The translations under genes and the position numbers were made by a program. A stretch of 64,000 nt of DNA from Oscillibacter ruminantium GH1. GTDB taxonomy: Bacteria > Bacillota > Clostridia > Oscillospirales > Oscillospiraceae. Positions 32,782 through 41,180 of this stretch are shown one piece after another; position 1 is the first letter of the stretch; the number at the start of each line of letters is the position of its first letter. Under the pieces are notes generated by a model that was not told where the DNA came from, searched no databases, and saw only the letters and a list, made by a program, of their open reading frames with translations. The stretch covers positions 259,253 to 323,252 of the forward strand of contig NZ_DF158896.1 of the NCBI RefSeq assembly GCF_000307265.1. Direction: 5' to 3'.

Positions 32782-34881
32782 TTACATATAGAACAGCAGA
32801 TCGCTGTACACGGGGAAGGGCCAATATTCCTTGGCAGTGGCAGTCTCCAGTTGGTCGGCCAGCTTCCGGGCGGTGGACATGTCGCCCAGCAGAGTTTTGT
32901 GGATGTAGTCCATGGCCTTTCTGGATTCGCTGGGAACCTTGCTCAGATCCTGTTCCAGCTTCTCCGCGGCATCCATCAGCTTGTCGGTCAGATCGGCGAT
33001 CTTCTTAGCCGTGACGGTTTCAAACTTGCAGGACACGCCCGAAGCGTCCTTGTGATAGATCCGCTGGCACAGATGGTCGGCGTAGTTGCTGACGGCGGGG
33101 AGAATCTGATGCTGGATCATATCCACCATGGTGTTGCCCTCAATGGTGAGGGTGGTGACATAGTTCTCCATGTGAATCTCGGCACGGGCCTCGATCTCGC
33201 TCTTGGTGTAGATGCCGTGTCTGGTGAACAGGTCGATGTTCTTCTTGGCGGTATAGGCGGGCAGGGCGTCGGCAGTGGAGGTCAGGTTGGAAAGACCCCG
33301 CTTTTCCGCCTCCTTGATCCAAGCGTCTTCATAGCCGTTGCCGTTGAAAATAATGCGCTGATGCTCGGTGAGGGTCTTGCGGATCAGAGCCTGCAATTCG
33401 CCGGTGAAGTCCTTGGCCTTCTCCAGCTGGTCGGCAAACTCCTCCAGCTGTTCTGCCATCATGGTGTTCAGCGCGATATTGGGGCCGGAGACAGACTGGG
33501 AGGAACCCAGCATCCGGAATTCAAACTTGTTGCCGGTGAAGGCCATGGGAGAGGTGCGGTTGCGGTCGGTATTGTCCTGCCGAATGGAGGGGAGCACATC
33601 CACGCCCACTTCCAGCGTCCGCTTGCCCGCGTCGGTATACTTCGTGCCGTTGATGATGGATTCCACAACGGCGTTCAGCTCATCGCCCAAGAAAATGGAC
33701 ACCACCGCGGGAGGCGCTTCCTGCGCGCCCAGACGGTGATCGTTGCCCGCAAAGGCAACGGTGGCACGCAAAAAGTCCTGATATTCGTCCACTCCCTTAA
33801 TAAAAGCGGCCAAGAACAGCAGGAACTGCGCGTTCTGGCTGGGGGTGGAGCCGGGCTTCAGAAGGTTTTTGCCGGAGTCGGTGCTCAAGGACCAGTTGTC
33901 GTGCTTGCCGGAACCGTTCACACCGGCGAAGGGCTTTTCATGGAGCAGGCAGACCAGACCGTGGCGGTCGGCAACCTTTTTCATCAGCTCCATGGCCAGC
34001 TGATTGTGGTCGCAGGCGGTGTTGGCGTCGGTATAGATGGGGGCCATCTCGTGCTGGCAGGGAGCCACCTCGTTGTGCTTGGTCTTGGAGAGAACGCCGA
34101 CCTTCCACAGCTCCTCGTCCAGCTCCTGCATGTAGGCGGCAACCCGGGGACGGATGGCTCCGAAATAGTGATCCTCCAGCTCCTGCCCCTTGGGGGGCTT
34201 GGCGCCGAACAGTGTCCGGCCGCACATCCGCAGGTCCTCGCGCTGTTTATAGCCCTCTTTGTCGATCAGGAAATATTCCTGCTCCGCCCCTACCTGCGGG
34301 ATGACGCGCTTAGTTTCCGTATCGCCGAACAGACGCAAGATGCGGACGGCCTGACGGCTGACCTCGTCCATGGAGCGCAGCAGCGGCATTTTCTTATCCA
34401 GCGCCTCGCCGGAATAAGAGCAGAAAATCGTGGGAATGCAAAGGCTGCCGTCCTTGATGAAAGCAAAGGAGGTGGGGTCCCAAGCGGTATAACCACGGGC
34501 CTCAAAAGTGGCCCGCAGACCGCCGGAGGGGAAGGAGGATGCGTCCGGCTCACCCCGGACCAGTTCCTTGCCGGAGAACTCCATCACGATCTTTCCGCCG
34601 CCGATGGGGGAGACGAAGCTGTCGTGCTTCTCGGCGGTCACCCCGGTCATGGGCTGGAACCAGTGGGTAAAGTGGGTTGCGCCATGCTCCACGGCCCACT
34701 GCTTCATGGATTCGGCAATCTCATTGGCGATGGAGATGTCCAAGGAGGTGCCGTCGGTAATGCACTTTTTCCAGGCCGCGTAGGAAGCAGGAGACAGACG
34801 CTGCTGCATCGTCTCCTCGTTAAAGACGAGGCTGCCGAACAGTTCGGGCATGGTAGTCGGGGTGGTAATCATATCATTCAT
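32782..34881 (-). CDS. glnN: Glutamine synthetase type III
   Basis: 699 residues, the length of the GSIII class, far longer than GlnA type I. It makes glutamine from glutamate, ammonia and ATP. GSIII landmarks visible are the N-terminal substrate region FSGKELVRGEPDASSFPSG (in the first 150 residues), GAEQEYFLID, NEVAPCQHEMAPI, and VNGSGKHDNWS in the catalytic barrel. Two start codons nine bases apart share one AGGAGG; the second (MITTPTTMP) has the better spacing. It lies 75 bases downstream of asnB on the same strand, so it may share the Asn T-box transcript; no terminator is seen in the gap. Confidence 0.94.
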   Translation of the reverse strand: MNDMITTPTTMPELFGSLVFNEETMQQRLSPASYAAWKKCITDGTSLDISIANEIAESMKQWAVEHGATHFTHWFQPMTGVTAEKHDSFVSPIGGGKIVMEFSGKELVRGEPDASSFPSGGLRATFEARGYTAWDPTSFAFIKDGSLCIPTIFCSYSGEALDKKMPLLRSMDEVSRQAVRILRLFGDTETKRVIPQVGAEQEYFLIDKEGYKQREDLRMCGRTLFGAKPPKGQELEDHYFGAIRPRVAAYMQELDEELWKVGVLSKTKHNEVAPCQHEMAPIYTDANTACDHNQLAMELMKKVADRHGLVCLLHEKPFAGVNGSGKHDNWSLSTDSGKNLLKPGSTPSQNAQFLLFLAAFIKGVDEYQDFLRATVAFAGNDHRLGAQEAPPAVVSIFLGDELNAVVESIINGTKYTDAGKRTLEVGVDVLPSIRQDNTDRNRTSPMAFTGNKFEFRMLGSSQSVSGPNIALNTMMAEQLEEFADQLEKAKDFTGELQALIRKTLTEHQRIIFNGNGYEDAWIKEAEKRGLSNLTSTADALPAYTAKKNIDLFTRHGIYTKSEIEARAEIHMENYVTTLTIEGNTMVDMIQHQILPAVSNYADHLCQRIYHKDASGVSCKFETVTAKKIADLTDKLMDAAEKLEQDLSKVPSESRKAMDYIHKTLLGDMSTARKLADQLETATAKEYWPFPVYSDLLFYM

Positions 34882-34956
34882 CCTCCTATTTTCTGTCTGA
34901 TGACATTATCACAATTATAATCGCCGAGATCGGGAGCCGGAAATCCCGGAATATCC

Positions 34957-36537
34957 TTATTTGCCGCTCTGGCCGTAGTTGGAAAGGACGCGGGCAGAGG
35001 GGTCATCCACATTGCAGCCCTCCCAAGTCTTGTTTGGCATCCAAAAATCCTTGATCATTTTGGCCTGACCGGGATAGGACTGTTCAAACAGCTCCCGATA
35101 AAGGAGGCTCTCCTTCGTGAAAGGCATACAATGGTCGTATTTGCGGCGCTTGCAGTCAAATTCCTCATCGGTATATACCGATGAGGCATAGGCCTTTAAA
35201 TCGTCCACCATGGAGTGGCCCACGGCGTCGGAGAAGGCTGCCTTCTGCCGCCACAAAATGTCGTCCGGCAGCAGATGGTCCTTTTCAAAGGCGTGGCGCA
35301 GGAGGTACTTGCCCATGTCATAGGTGTTGAGCTTCATGGCGGGGTCAATGCCCATCACGTACTTAACGAAGTCCAGATCGCCAAAGGGGACGCGGGCCTC
35401 GATGGAGTTGGCGGAGATGCAGCGGTCGGCCCGGAGCACGTCGTACATATAGAGTTCATCAACCCGCTTTTTGGATTCCTGCTGGAACGCCGCGGCGGAG
35501 GGGGCGAAATCCGTGTATTTATAGCCGAACAGTTCGTCGGAAATCTCGCCGGTCAACAGAACCCGAACGTCGGTCTGCTCGTGGATGGCTTTGCAGCAAA
35601 GGTACATGCCCATGCTGGCGCGGATGGTGGTGATGTCCCAAGTGCCCAAAAGGGCGATTACATCAGGGAGTGCCTTGATTACATCGTCCCGGGTCATATA
35701 AATCTCGGTGTGGTCCGATCCGATGAAATCGGCGGCCTCCCGGGCGTACTTCAGGTCGATGGCGTCTTTGTCCATACCGATGGCAAAGGTCCGAATCTTC
35801 TTACCTAAAACCACGGAGCTGATGGCGCAAACCAAAGAGGAATCAAGGCCCCCGGAAAGGAGAAAGCCCAGCGGGGCGTCCGCATCCAGCCGCTTATCCA
35901 CGGCGGCAATCAGCTTGTTGCGGATGGTTTTGCAGGTGGTTTCCAGATTGTCCCGGGTGTAGGATTTCACGCTGGTGATGTCGGCGTACCGGATAAATTT
36001 GCCGTAGGCATAGTAGCAGCCGGGAGGGAAGGGACAGACCTCGTCACATAGACCGATCAAATTTTTCGCCTCACTGGCGAAGACGATGGAACCAACCGCA
36101 TCGTACCCGTAGAACAGGGGGCGGATGCCGATGGGGTCCCGGGCAGCAATCAGAGAGTCGGTCATGGAATCGTAGATAATCATGGAGAATTCCGCGTCCA
36201 ACCGGGAGAACATGGAAAGACCGTATTCATGGAACATGGGGAGCAGAATCTCGCAGTCGCTCTCGCTCTTGAACGCATAGTGCTCGCTCAGTTGGCGGCG
36301 GAGAGGGCGGAACCCGTAAATCTCGCCGTTGCAGACCACGCAATCCCCCTCCAGCTCGAAGGGCTGCATCCCCGCCTCGTTCAGCCCCATAATGGCCAAA
36401 CGGTGGAAGCAGAGATAGCCGGATTTTGTCTCAACGATGCGGCTCATATCGGGGCCGCGGGAAAGGGTGCGGTCAAAATAGACGCGCAGCTCTTCCTGTG
36501 TCAGCACTTTGCTGGAAAAACCCATGATGGAACACAT
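34957..36537 (-). CDS. asnB: Asparagine synthase (glutamine-hydrolysing)
   Basis: 526 residues from the ATG at 36537, chosen because Cys follows directly (MCSIMGF), the N-terminal nucleophile of the Ntn glutaminase domain (residues 2-185). The C-terminal synthetase domain carries the pyrophosphate loop SGGLDSSLV near residue 233. It converts aspartate to asparagine using glutamine and ATP. GGAGGTG lies upstream. Regulation is through an Asn-specific T-box leader directly before it. An upstream ATG four codons earlier would displace the nucleophile and is rejected. Confidence 0.95.
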   Translation of the reverse strand: MCSIMGFSSKVLTQEELRVYFDRTLSRGPDMSRIVETKSGYLCFHRLAIMGLNEAGMQPFELEGDCVVCNGEIYGFRPLRRQLSEHYAFKSESDCEILLPMFHEYGLSMFSRLDAEFSMIIYDSMTDSLIAARDPIGIRPLFYGYDAVGSIVFASEAKNLIGLCDEVCPFPPGCYYAYGKFIRYADITSVKSYTRDNLETTCKTIRNKLIAAVDKRLDADAPLGFLLSGGLDSSLVCAISSVVLGKKIRTFAIGMDKDAIDLKYAREAADFIGSDHTEIYMTRDDVIKALPDVIALLGTWDITTIRASMGMYLCCKAIHEQTDVRVLLTGEISDELFGYKYTDFAPSAAAFQQESKKRVDELYMYDVLRADRCISANSIEARVPFGDLDFVKYVMGIDPAMKLNTYDMGKYLLRHAFEKDHLLPDDILWRQKAAFSDAVGHSMVDDLKAYASSVYTDEEFDCKRRKYDHCMPFTKESLLYRELFEQSYPGQAKMIKDFWMPNKTWEGCNVDDPSARVLSNYGQSGK

Positions 36538-36582
36538 AAATAAAAGCACCTCCGGATTTTTTTACCTCTCGCTGGGAGAGGG

Positions 36583-36890
36583 TATAAAAACGCAGCTATA
36601 TCCTAAAATTTTAGGACGAATAGCTGCTATCCGCGGTGCCACCTAACTTACTGTAAAAACAGTCACCTTCAAGGCTCCAACAAGCCCGTGCGAGATAACG
36701 ATCGCAACTCGTCTTTCTTATTAGCGGGAATCCCGCGTTCAGATCGCAGCTCCGGAGTGTTCTTCGCGCGGACTCTTGTACAGGCTTTCCACTGCCGCCT
36801 GCTCACTTTGACCGATTTTCCGCGGTACTTTTCTCCATCAACGCCATTGCCGATGTTTCAATTGTTTGGTACGACCCTTTTGGATTCGAT
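36583..36890 (-). promoter_or_regulatory. T-box riboswitch controlling asnB (Asn specifier AAC)
   Basis: On the minus strand the T-box motif AGGTGGCACCGCGG (36644-36631) precedes a terminator, GCAGCTAT...ATAGCTGC (36627-36592) with GTTTTTAT. Stem I has the conserved GGAGAAAAGTACC element and distal loop, and the specifier loop reads AAC-A-CTCCGGAG with AAC at 36761-36759, i.e. asparagine, matching the regulated gene. Uncharged tRNA-Asn would relieve termination. Confidence 0.95.
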
Positions 36891-36896
36891 GGTGAA

Positions 36897-36925
36897 AGTT
36901 TATCATTCGCGGGGCGGACTGTCAA
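36897..36925 (-). promoter_or_regulatory. Promoter of the asnB T-box transcript
   Basis: TTGACA (36925-36920), 17-base spacer, TAAACT (36902-36897) on the minus strand, at the 5' edge of the T-box. The rest of the gap, 36926-37082, holds no gene. Confidence 0.88.
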
Positions 36926-37082
36926 CGTCAAAATAGACGAATATCCATAGCGGATTTCTGCAATTTTTCTAATTGCGGTGTCATAATCCACAAAGAAGTG
37001 CGCTGGATGGCGGACGGATGTTGCCGGACGGGGTACTTTGTGCAGCTGAATGAAAAAAAGCTTCCCTCTGTGGAGATAAAGG

Positions 37083-37109
37083 GGGCGGACCGGCACAGCC
37101 GGTCCGCCC
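37083..37109 (-). terminator. Intrinsic terminator of purA-purB
   Basis: GGGCGGACCGGC and GCCGGTCCGCCC form a perfect 12-bp stem with a three-base loop, seven bases past the purB stop; a short TTTAT follows on the minus strand. Confidence 0.7.
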
Positions 37110-37115
37110 GGACAA

Positions 37116-38534
37116 TTAAAGGTTGATCTCTACGTTTTCCGCCGACGCGCCCGCAAACACGGGGCGAGCCTGCGCCAAAAATGCGTCCACCTGAGCGGGG
37201 CAGCGGCCAATGTAGAGCTTTGGGTCCAAAATAGCCTCAATCTCCGCAGGGGTCATCTTGAATGCCGGCTCCTTGGTCAGCCGCTCCATCAGGTCGCAAG
37301 GCTCACCCTGCTTCATTCTGGCGGTGGCGGCCATGGAGTTTTCCCGAATGATCTCGTGGAGCTGCTGGCGGTCTCCGCCCCGCTTCACAGCCTCCATCAT
37401 CAAATTCTCCGTGGAAATAAAGGGGAGATACTCCCGCACCGTCCGGTCCACGATTTTCTCGTTGACGTGGAGCCCGTCGGTGACGTTCGTCATCAGGCGC
37501 AAAATCGCATCGGCGCAGAGAAAGCCCTCGGGAAGGCTGATGCGCCGATTGGCGGAGTCGTCCAGCGTCCGCTCCAGCCACTGGACGGAGGCGGTCATGG
37601 AGGCGTTCATGGCATCCGCCATCAGATAACGGCTCAAAGAGCAGATGCGCTCGGAGCGCATTGGGTTGCGCTTGTAGGGCATGGCGGAGGAACCGATCTG
37701 ATTCTTTTCAAAAGGCTCCTCCAGCTGCCGGTCGTGCTGCAAAAGCCGCAGGTCGTTTGCGAACCGATAGCAGCTCTGCGCAATCGAGGAGAGGACATTC
37801 AGCACTCGGCTGTCAAACTTTCGGGGATAGGTCTGACCGCACACGGCAAAGCACTTGTCAAAGCCAAATGCGGCGGCGATGCGGCGATTCATCTCGTCGA
37901 TTTTGGCCCCGTCGCCCTCGAACAGATCAAGGAAGCTGGCCTCCGTGCCGGTAGTGCCCCGGCAGCCCAAAAACTTCATGTTGTCCACCACAAAGTCCAG
38001 CTCTTCCAGATCGGCCAGAAGATCCTGCATCCAGAGGGTGGCCCGCTTACCCACGGTGACCAGCTGCGCGGGTTGATAGTGGGTGTAGCCCAGAGTGGGC
38101 ATGGCCTTGTAGGTTTCAGCGAACTTGCCCAAATTCCGCAGCACCGCACACAACTCGCCCCGGAGATAGTTCAGCCCGTCCCGATAGATCACGAGGTCGG
38201 CGTTGTCGGTGACATAGCAGCTGGTTGCGCCCAGATGGATAATGCCTGCGGCGGAGGGCGCGGCCTGTCCATAAGTGTAGACGTGAGCCATCACGTCGTG
38301 GCGGACTTCCTTTTCCCGCTTGGCGGCGCAGTCATAGTCGATGTCGGAGATGTGAGCGGAAAGCTCCTCCACCTGTGCCGCCGTTACCGGCAGTCCCAGC
38401 TCGTGTTCTGCCCGGGCCAGCTCCACCCAGAGCTTCCGCCAAGTCTGGAACTTTGTGTCGGGGGAGAACAAATGCAGCATATATTCCGAGGCGTACCGCG
38501 ACGCCAGCGGGGATTCATAATGATCTTTGGACAT
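37116..38534 (-). CDS. purB: Adenylosuccinate lyase
   Basis: 472 residues, fumarase/aspartase superfamily. It acts twice in purine synthesis, releasing fumarate from SAICAR and from adenylosuccinate. The superfamily signature appears as SSAMPYKRNPMRSE near residue 282, and the second active-site region as TLGYTHYQPAQLVT near residue 153 and GATSCYVTDNAD near residue 103. It follows purA after 65 bases in the same direction. The ATG is preceded by AGAGG. All expected catalytic segments are present. Confidence 0.95.
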   Translation of the reverse strand: MSKDHYESPLASRYASEYMLHLFSPDTKFQTWRKLWVELARAEHELGLPVTAAQVEELSAHISDIDYDCAAKREKEVRHDVMAHVYTYGQAAPSAAGIIHLGATSCYVTDNADLVIYRDGLNYLRGELCAVLRNLGKFAETYKAMPTLGYTHYQPAQLVTVGKRATLWMQDLLADLEELDFVVDNMKFLGCRGTTGTEASFLDLFEGDGAKIDEMNRRIAAAFGFDKCFAVCGQTYPRKFDSRVLNVLSSIAQSCYRFANDLRLLQHDRQLEEPFEKNQIGSSAMPYKRNPMRSERICSLSRYLMADAMNASMTASVQWLERTLDDSANRRISLPEGFLCADAILRLMTNVTDGLHVNEKIVDRTVREYLPFISTENLMMEAVKRGGDRQQLHEIIRENSMAATARMKQGEPCDLMERLTKEPAFKMTPAEIEAILDPKLYIGRCPAQVDAFLAQARPVFAGASAENVEINL

Positions 38535-38599
38535 AGGTCAACCTCTTTCTGTTTCGTGATGAAGCGGAACAAGAGGGGCAAAGCCCCTCTTGAAGCGCG

Positions 38600-39874
38600 T
38601 TATCGAAGGATGATAGAGTCCCGCTCCGGACCCACGGAGACATATCCGATGTGGCAGCCGATGGCCTTTTCCACCATCTCCACATAATCCCGGGCGGCCT
38701 TGGGCAGATCGTCCCAGTTGCGCACACCGGAGATGTCGCACTTCCAGCCGTCCACATATTCCGTCACCGGCTTTGCGTCAGCCAAAACGGCGGGGAAGGG
38801 GAATGCGTCGGTCTGCTTGCCGTCCAACTCATAGTGGGAGCACACGGGGATTTTATCCAGATAGCTGAGCACATCCAGCTTGGTCAGGGCAATGTTGGTG
38901 GCGCCCTGAACCTCCACGCCGTAGCGGGTGGCGACCAGATCAATAGGGCCGACCCGGCGGGGCCGTCCGGTCTTCGCGCCGTACTCATTTCCGGCTTCCC
39001 GCAGCTTTTCAGCCTCGTCGCCGAACCACTCGCAGGTGAAAGGACCCTCGCCCACGCAGGAGGAATAGGCCTTTACCACGCCCACGACCTCGTCAATCTT
39101 CGCCCAAGGCGCGCCGGAACCAACGGGGGCATAGGCCGCGATGGCGTTGGAGGAGGTGGTGTAGGGGTAAATGCCGTAGTCCAGATCCCGCAGAGAGCCC
39201 AACTGGGCTTCAAACAGGAATTTCTTCCCCTCGCTCTGGGCCTGACGCAAAAATGCGCCGGTGTCGCACACGAAGGGCTTCAGTTTTTCGCCGAAATCGT
39301 TCACCCACGCCATTAAATCATCCAAGGTATAGGGCTTTGCACCATATACTTTTTCAATGGTGAGGTTTTTCCACTCCAGAAGGTCGGCAAGGTGAGCCTT
39401 CAGGTGCTCGGGATACAAAAGCTCCCCGGCCTGAATGGTCTTCTTCTGGAACTTATCGGAATAGAAGGGGGCAATGCCCTGCTTGGTGGAGCCGTATTTC
39501 TTGTCCTTCAGGCGGGCTTCCTCCAGCCCGTCCAGCAGACGGTGCCAAGGCAGCAGCAAAGAGGCCCGGTCGCTGATCTTCAGGTTTTCCGGTGTAATGG
39601 AAACGCCCTTGGCGCGCACGTCCTCCATCTCCGACCACAGGCTCTCACAGTCCACGGCCACGCCGTTGCCCAGAATATTGACCACGCCCTTGCGGAAGAT
39701 GCCGGAGGGCAGCAGGTGCAGAGCAAACTTGCCAAACTCGTTCATCACGGTGTGTCCGGCGTTGCCGCCGCCCTGATAGCGGATGACCACGTCGTATTGG
39801 TCGGTGATGAGGTCCACCATCCGACCCTTTCCTTCGTCGCCCCAGTTGATGCCTACAATCGCGCAGTTAGCCAT
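38600..39874 (-). CDS. purA: Adenylosuccinate synthetase
   Basis: 424 residues, normal length. It joins IMP and aspartate with GTP hydrolysis, the first committed step to AMP. The GTP/IMP loop GDEGKGRMVD lies at residues 12-21 and GGGNAGHTV at about 35-43; near the C terminus TGRPRRVGPIDLV is the family signature. A GGGAGG site precedes the ATG by nine bases. With purB downstream it forms a compact AMP-branch operon with its own promoter at 39950-39978. Confidence 0.96.
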   Translation of the reverse strand: MANCAIVGINWGDEGKGRMVDLITDQYDVVIRYQGGGNAGHTVMNEFGKFALHLLPSGIFRKGVVNILGNGVAVDCESLWSEMEDVRAKGVSITPENLKISDRASLLLPWHRLLDGLEEARLKDKKYGSTKQGIAPFYSDKFQKKTIQAGELLYPEHLKAHLADLLEWKNLTIEKVYGAKPYTLDDLMAWVNDFGEKLKPFVCDTGAFLRQAQSEGKKFLFEAQLGSLRDLDYGIYPYTTSSNAIAAYAPVGSGAPWAKIDEVVGVVKAYSSCVGEGPFTCEWFGDEAEKLREAGNEYGAKTGRPRRVGPIDLVATRYGVEVQGATNIALTKLDVLSYLDKIPVCSHYELDGKQTDAFPFPAVLADAKPVTEYVDGWKCDISGVRNWDDLPKAARDYVEMVEKAIGCHIGYVSVGPERDSIILR

Positions 39875-39949
39875 AGCGCCAGCCTCCCAAAAGTTTCATT
39901 CGTTTTGGTTGGGGAAAATCTTCTTCAGTGAAGACCCACAACCTTATTA

Positions 39950-39978
39950 ATTATACAGGTGAAACGGGCATAAGTAAA
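39950..39978 (-). promoter_or_regulatory. Promoter of purA-purB with flanking AAAACGAAT repeats
   Basis: On the minus strand TTTACT (39978-39973), 17-base spacer, perfect TATAAT (39955-39950). The nonamer AAAACGAAT occurs twice in the same orientation, at 39906-39898 and 39989-39981, on either side of the promoter, and resembles the core of Gram-positive PurR boxes. No purine riboswitch was recognised. Confidence 0.6.
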
Positions 39979-40022
39979 GGATTCGTTTTTAATGTCGAAT
40001 ATCAATTTTACAAATACCGCGT

Positions 40023-40742
40023 TTACTGGACGTATTTTGTGTTCCGGGGATGATAGGGGCACCGCCGCCCCAAACACTGGGCGTTTTCCGGAAAAAAGGA
40101 GCAGGTCACCTGTTCCGGTGCCTCCATGCGCACGCCCAGATGTTGCTCGGAAAATTCAATTGCCGCCAAAACGGCGGTAAAGGAATCCCGCTTGCAGCAC
40201 CGCGGCCCGCCAAGCGATCCGATGCGGTCCAGCGCCAGCGCCGTCATGCGGTTGGCAAGGCCCCAAGCCTCGCCGGACAGGGGCGTGGCTCCAGCGGCGA
40301 TGCTGACGAACATCCCGGCGGATACCGCTGCTCCGCAGCAGCCCCAAAAGCCGCAGGTTCCCCCGGGAACTTTTTGCCCGCGGCGGATCATTTCCTCCAG
40401 CGCATCCGGCCAGTCCAACGCTCCGCCGGAATTGCGATAGGCGCTCAACAGCGCCGCGCCCACCAGAATGTGGTGCTCCGGGCCGTGCATATAAATGGCG
40501 GGTAATTCCATGATGGAGTACATGAGAGCCACGGGATCTCGCTCGCAGCTGGAAAGGCAGACCTCCCGGATGACAGCCACGCCTTGCGCTTCGTGGCACC
40601 CGTCGCAGACAAAGTGTCCGTTTTCGCAATCGGCGTTGGCGGGAAAATGCTTGTGGCAGACGGCGCATTCAAATTCCCGCTCCCGTTCGTAATACCGCAG
40701 CGGCGCACCGCAGAGCAGACAGGCATTGGGCGTTCTCGACAT
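40023..40742 (-). CDS. Cysteine-rich DUF5714-type protein
   Basis: 239 residues with numerous Cys. An N-terminal zinc-ribbon-like part has CLLCGAPL, CAVCHKHF and CDGCHE pairs (residues 8-50); the rest (about 60-235) fits the DUF5714 family by the segment HGPEHHILVGAALLSAY and the GGTCGFWGCCGAA loop, with a C-terminal CLGRRCPYHP. Function is not known; the family is often near radical SAM or methyltransferase genes, but none is adjacent here. Its stop lies 45 bases past the promoter of purA, so it is a separate minus-strand unit upstream of purA. Assignment to the family is from memory of the conserved pattern. Confidence 0.75.
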   Translation of the reverse strand: MSRTPNACLLCGAPLRYYEREREFECAVCHKHFPANADCENGHFVCDGCHEAQGVAVIREVCLSSCERDPVALMYSIMELPAIYMHGPEHHILVGAALLSAYRNSGGALDWPDALEEMIRRGQKVPGGTCGFWGCCGAAVSAGMFVSIAAGATPLSGEAWGLANRMTALALDRIGSLGGPRCCKRDSFTAVLAAIEFSEQHLGVRMEAPEQVTCSFFPENAQCLGRRCPYHPRNTKYVQ

Positions 40743-41180
40743 GGTTCGGCCCCCTCGTCAAATATGGTTTTCCGGCTGTGCCAGTCCGGCGCGAGAAAAA
40801 AACCACGCCGACGGCCTAAAATGGGAAACAAGTGGTCGGATAATGCGCTGATATCAAAATTGTATCCGGCTCCGGCCGGGAAGTCAACCGTTCCGACGCG
40901 CTTTCCGGTAAAAAAGAGGAAGTGCGCTTTTCAAAAGACAATGTTCGTGGTAGAATAACCATGAGCGGCTATTTTGCAGATGGATATCATTTACTACAAC
41001 GGCGCTCTGCGCCTTTGGCAAACTATCCGGATGTCGGCCGCTTTACAGACAGACCATCGCTTTCTCCTCCGCTTTGCGGAGGATCGAAGGAACGTCTGCC
41101 GCTATCATGTCCGGACAGCGGAGATGGGATACCTTTATTATATAGAAAACAGTGAAAAAACGCGGGAGGGGACGCGCAAC
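40743..41180 (+). other. 438-base gap before the DUF1846 gene
   Basis: The gap between divergent genes holds a possible promoter, TTTTCA (40928-40933), 17 bases, TAGAAT (40951-40956), and a short perfect hairpin TCCTCCGC/GCGGAGGA (41065-41083). An in-frame extension of the DUF1846 gene back to 40974 lacks a ribosome site and does not resemble the family. I see no other gene. Confidence 0.5.

Noticed and set aside
40974-41180. A 69-codon N-terminal extension of the DUF1846 gene
   Set aside because: It lacks a ribosome site and family similarity; the ATG at 41181 has GGAGGGG and gives the usual N terminus.
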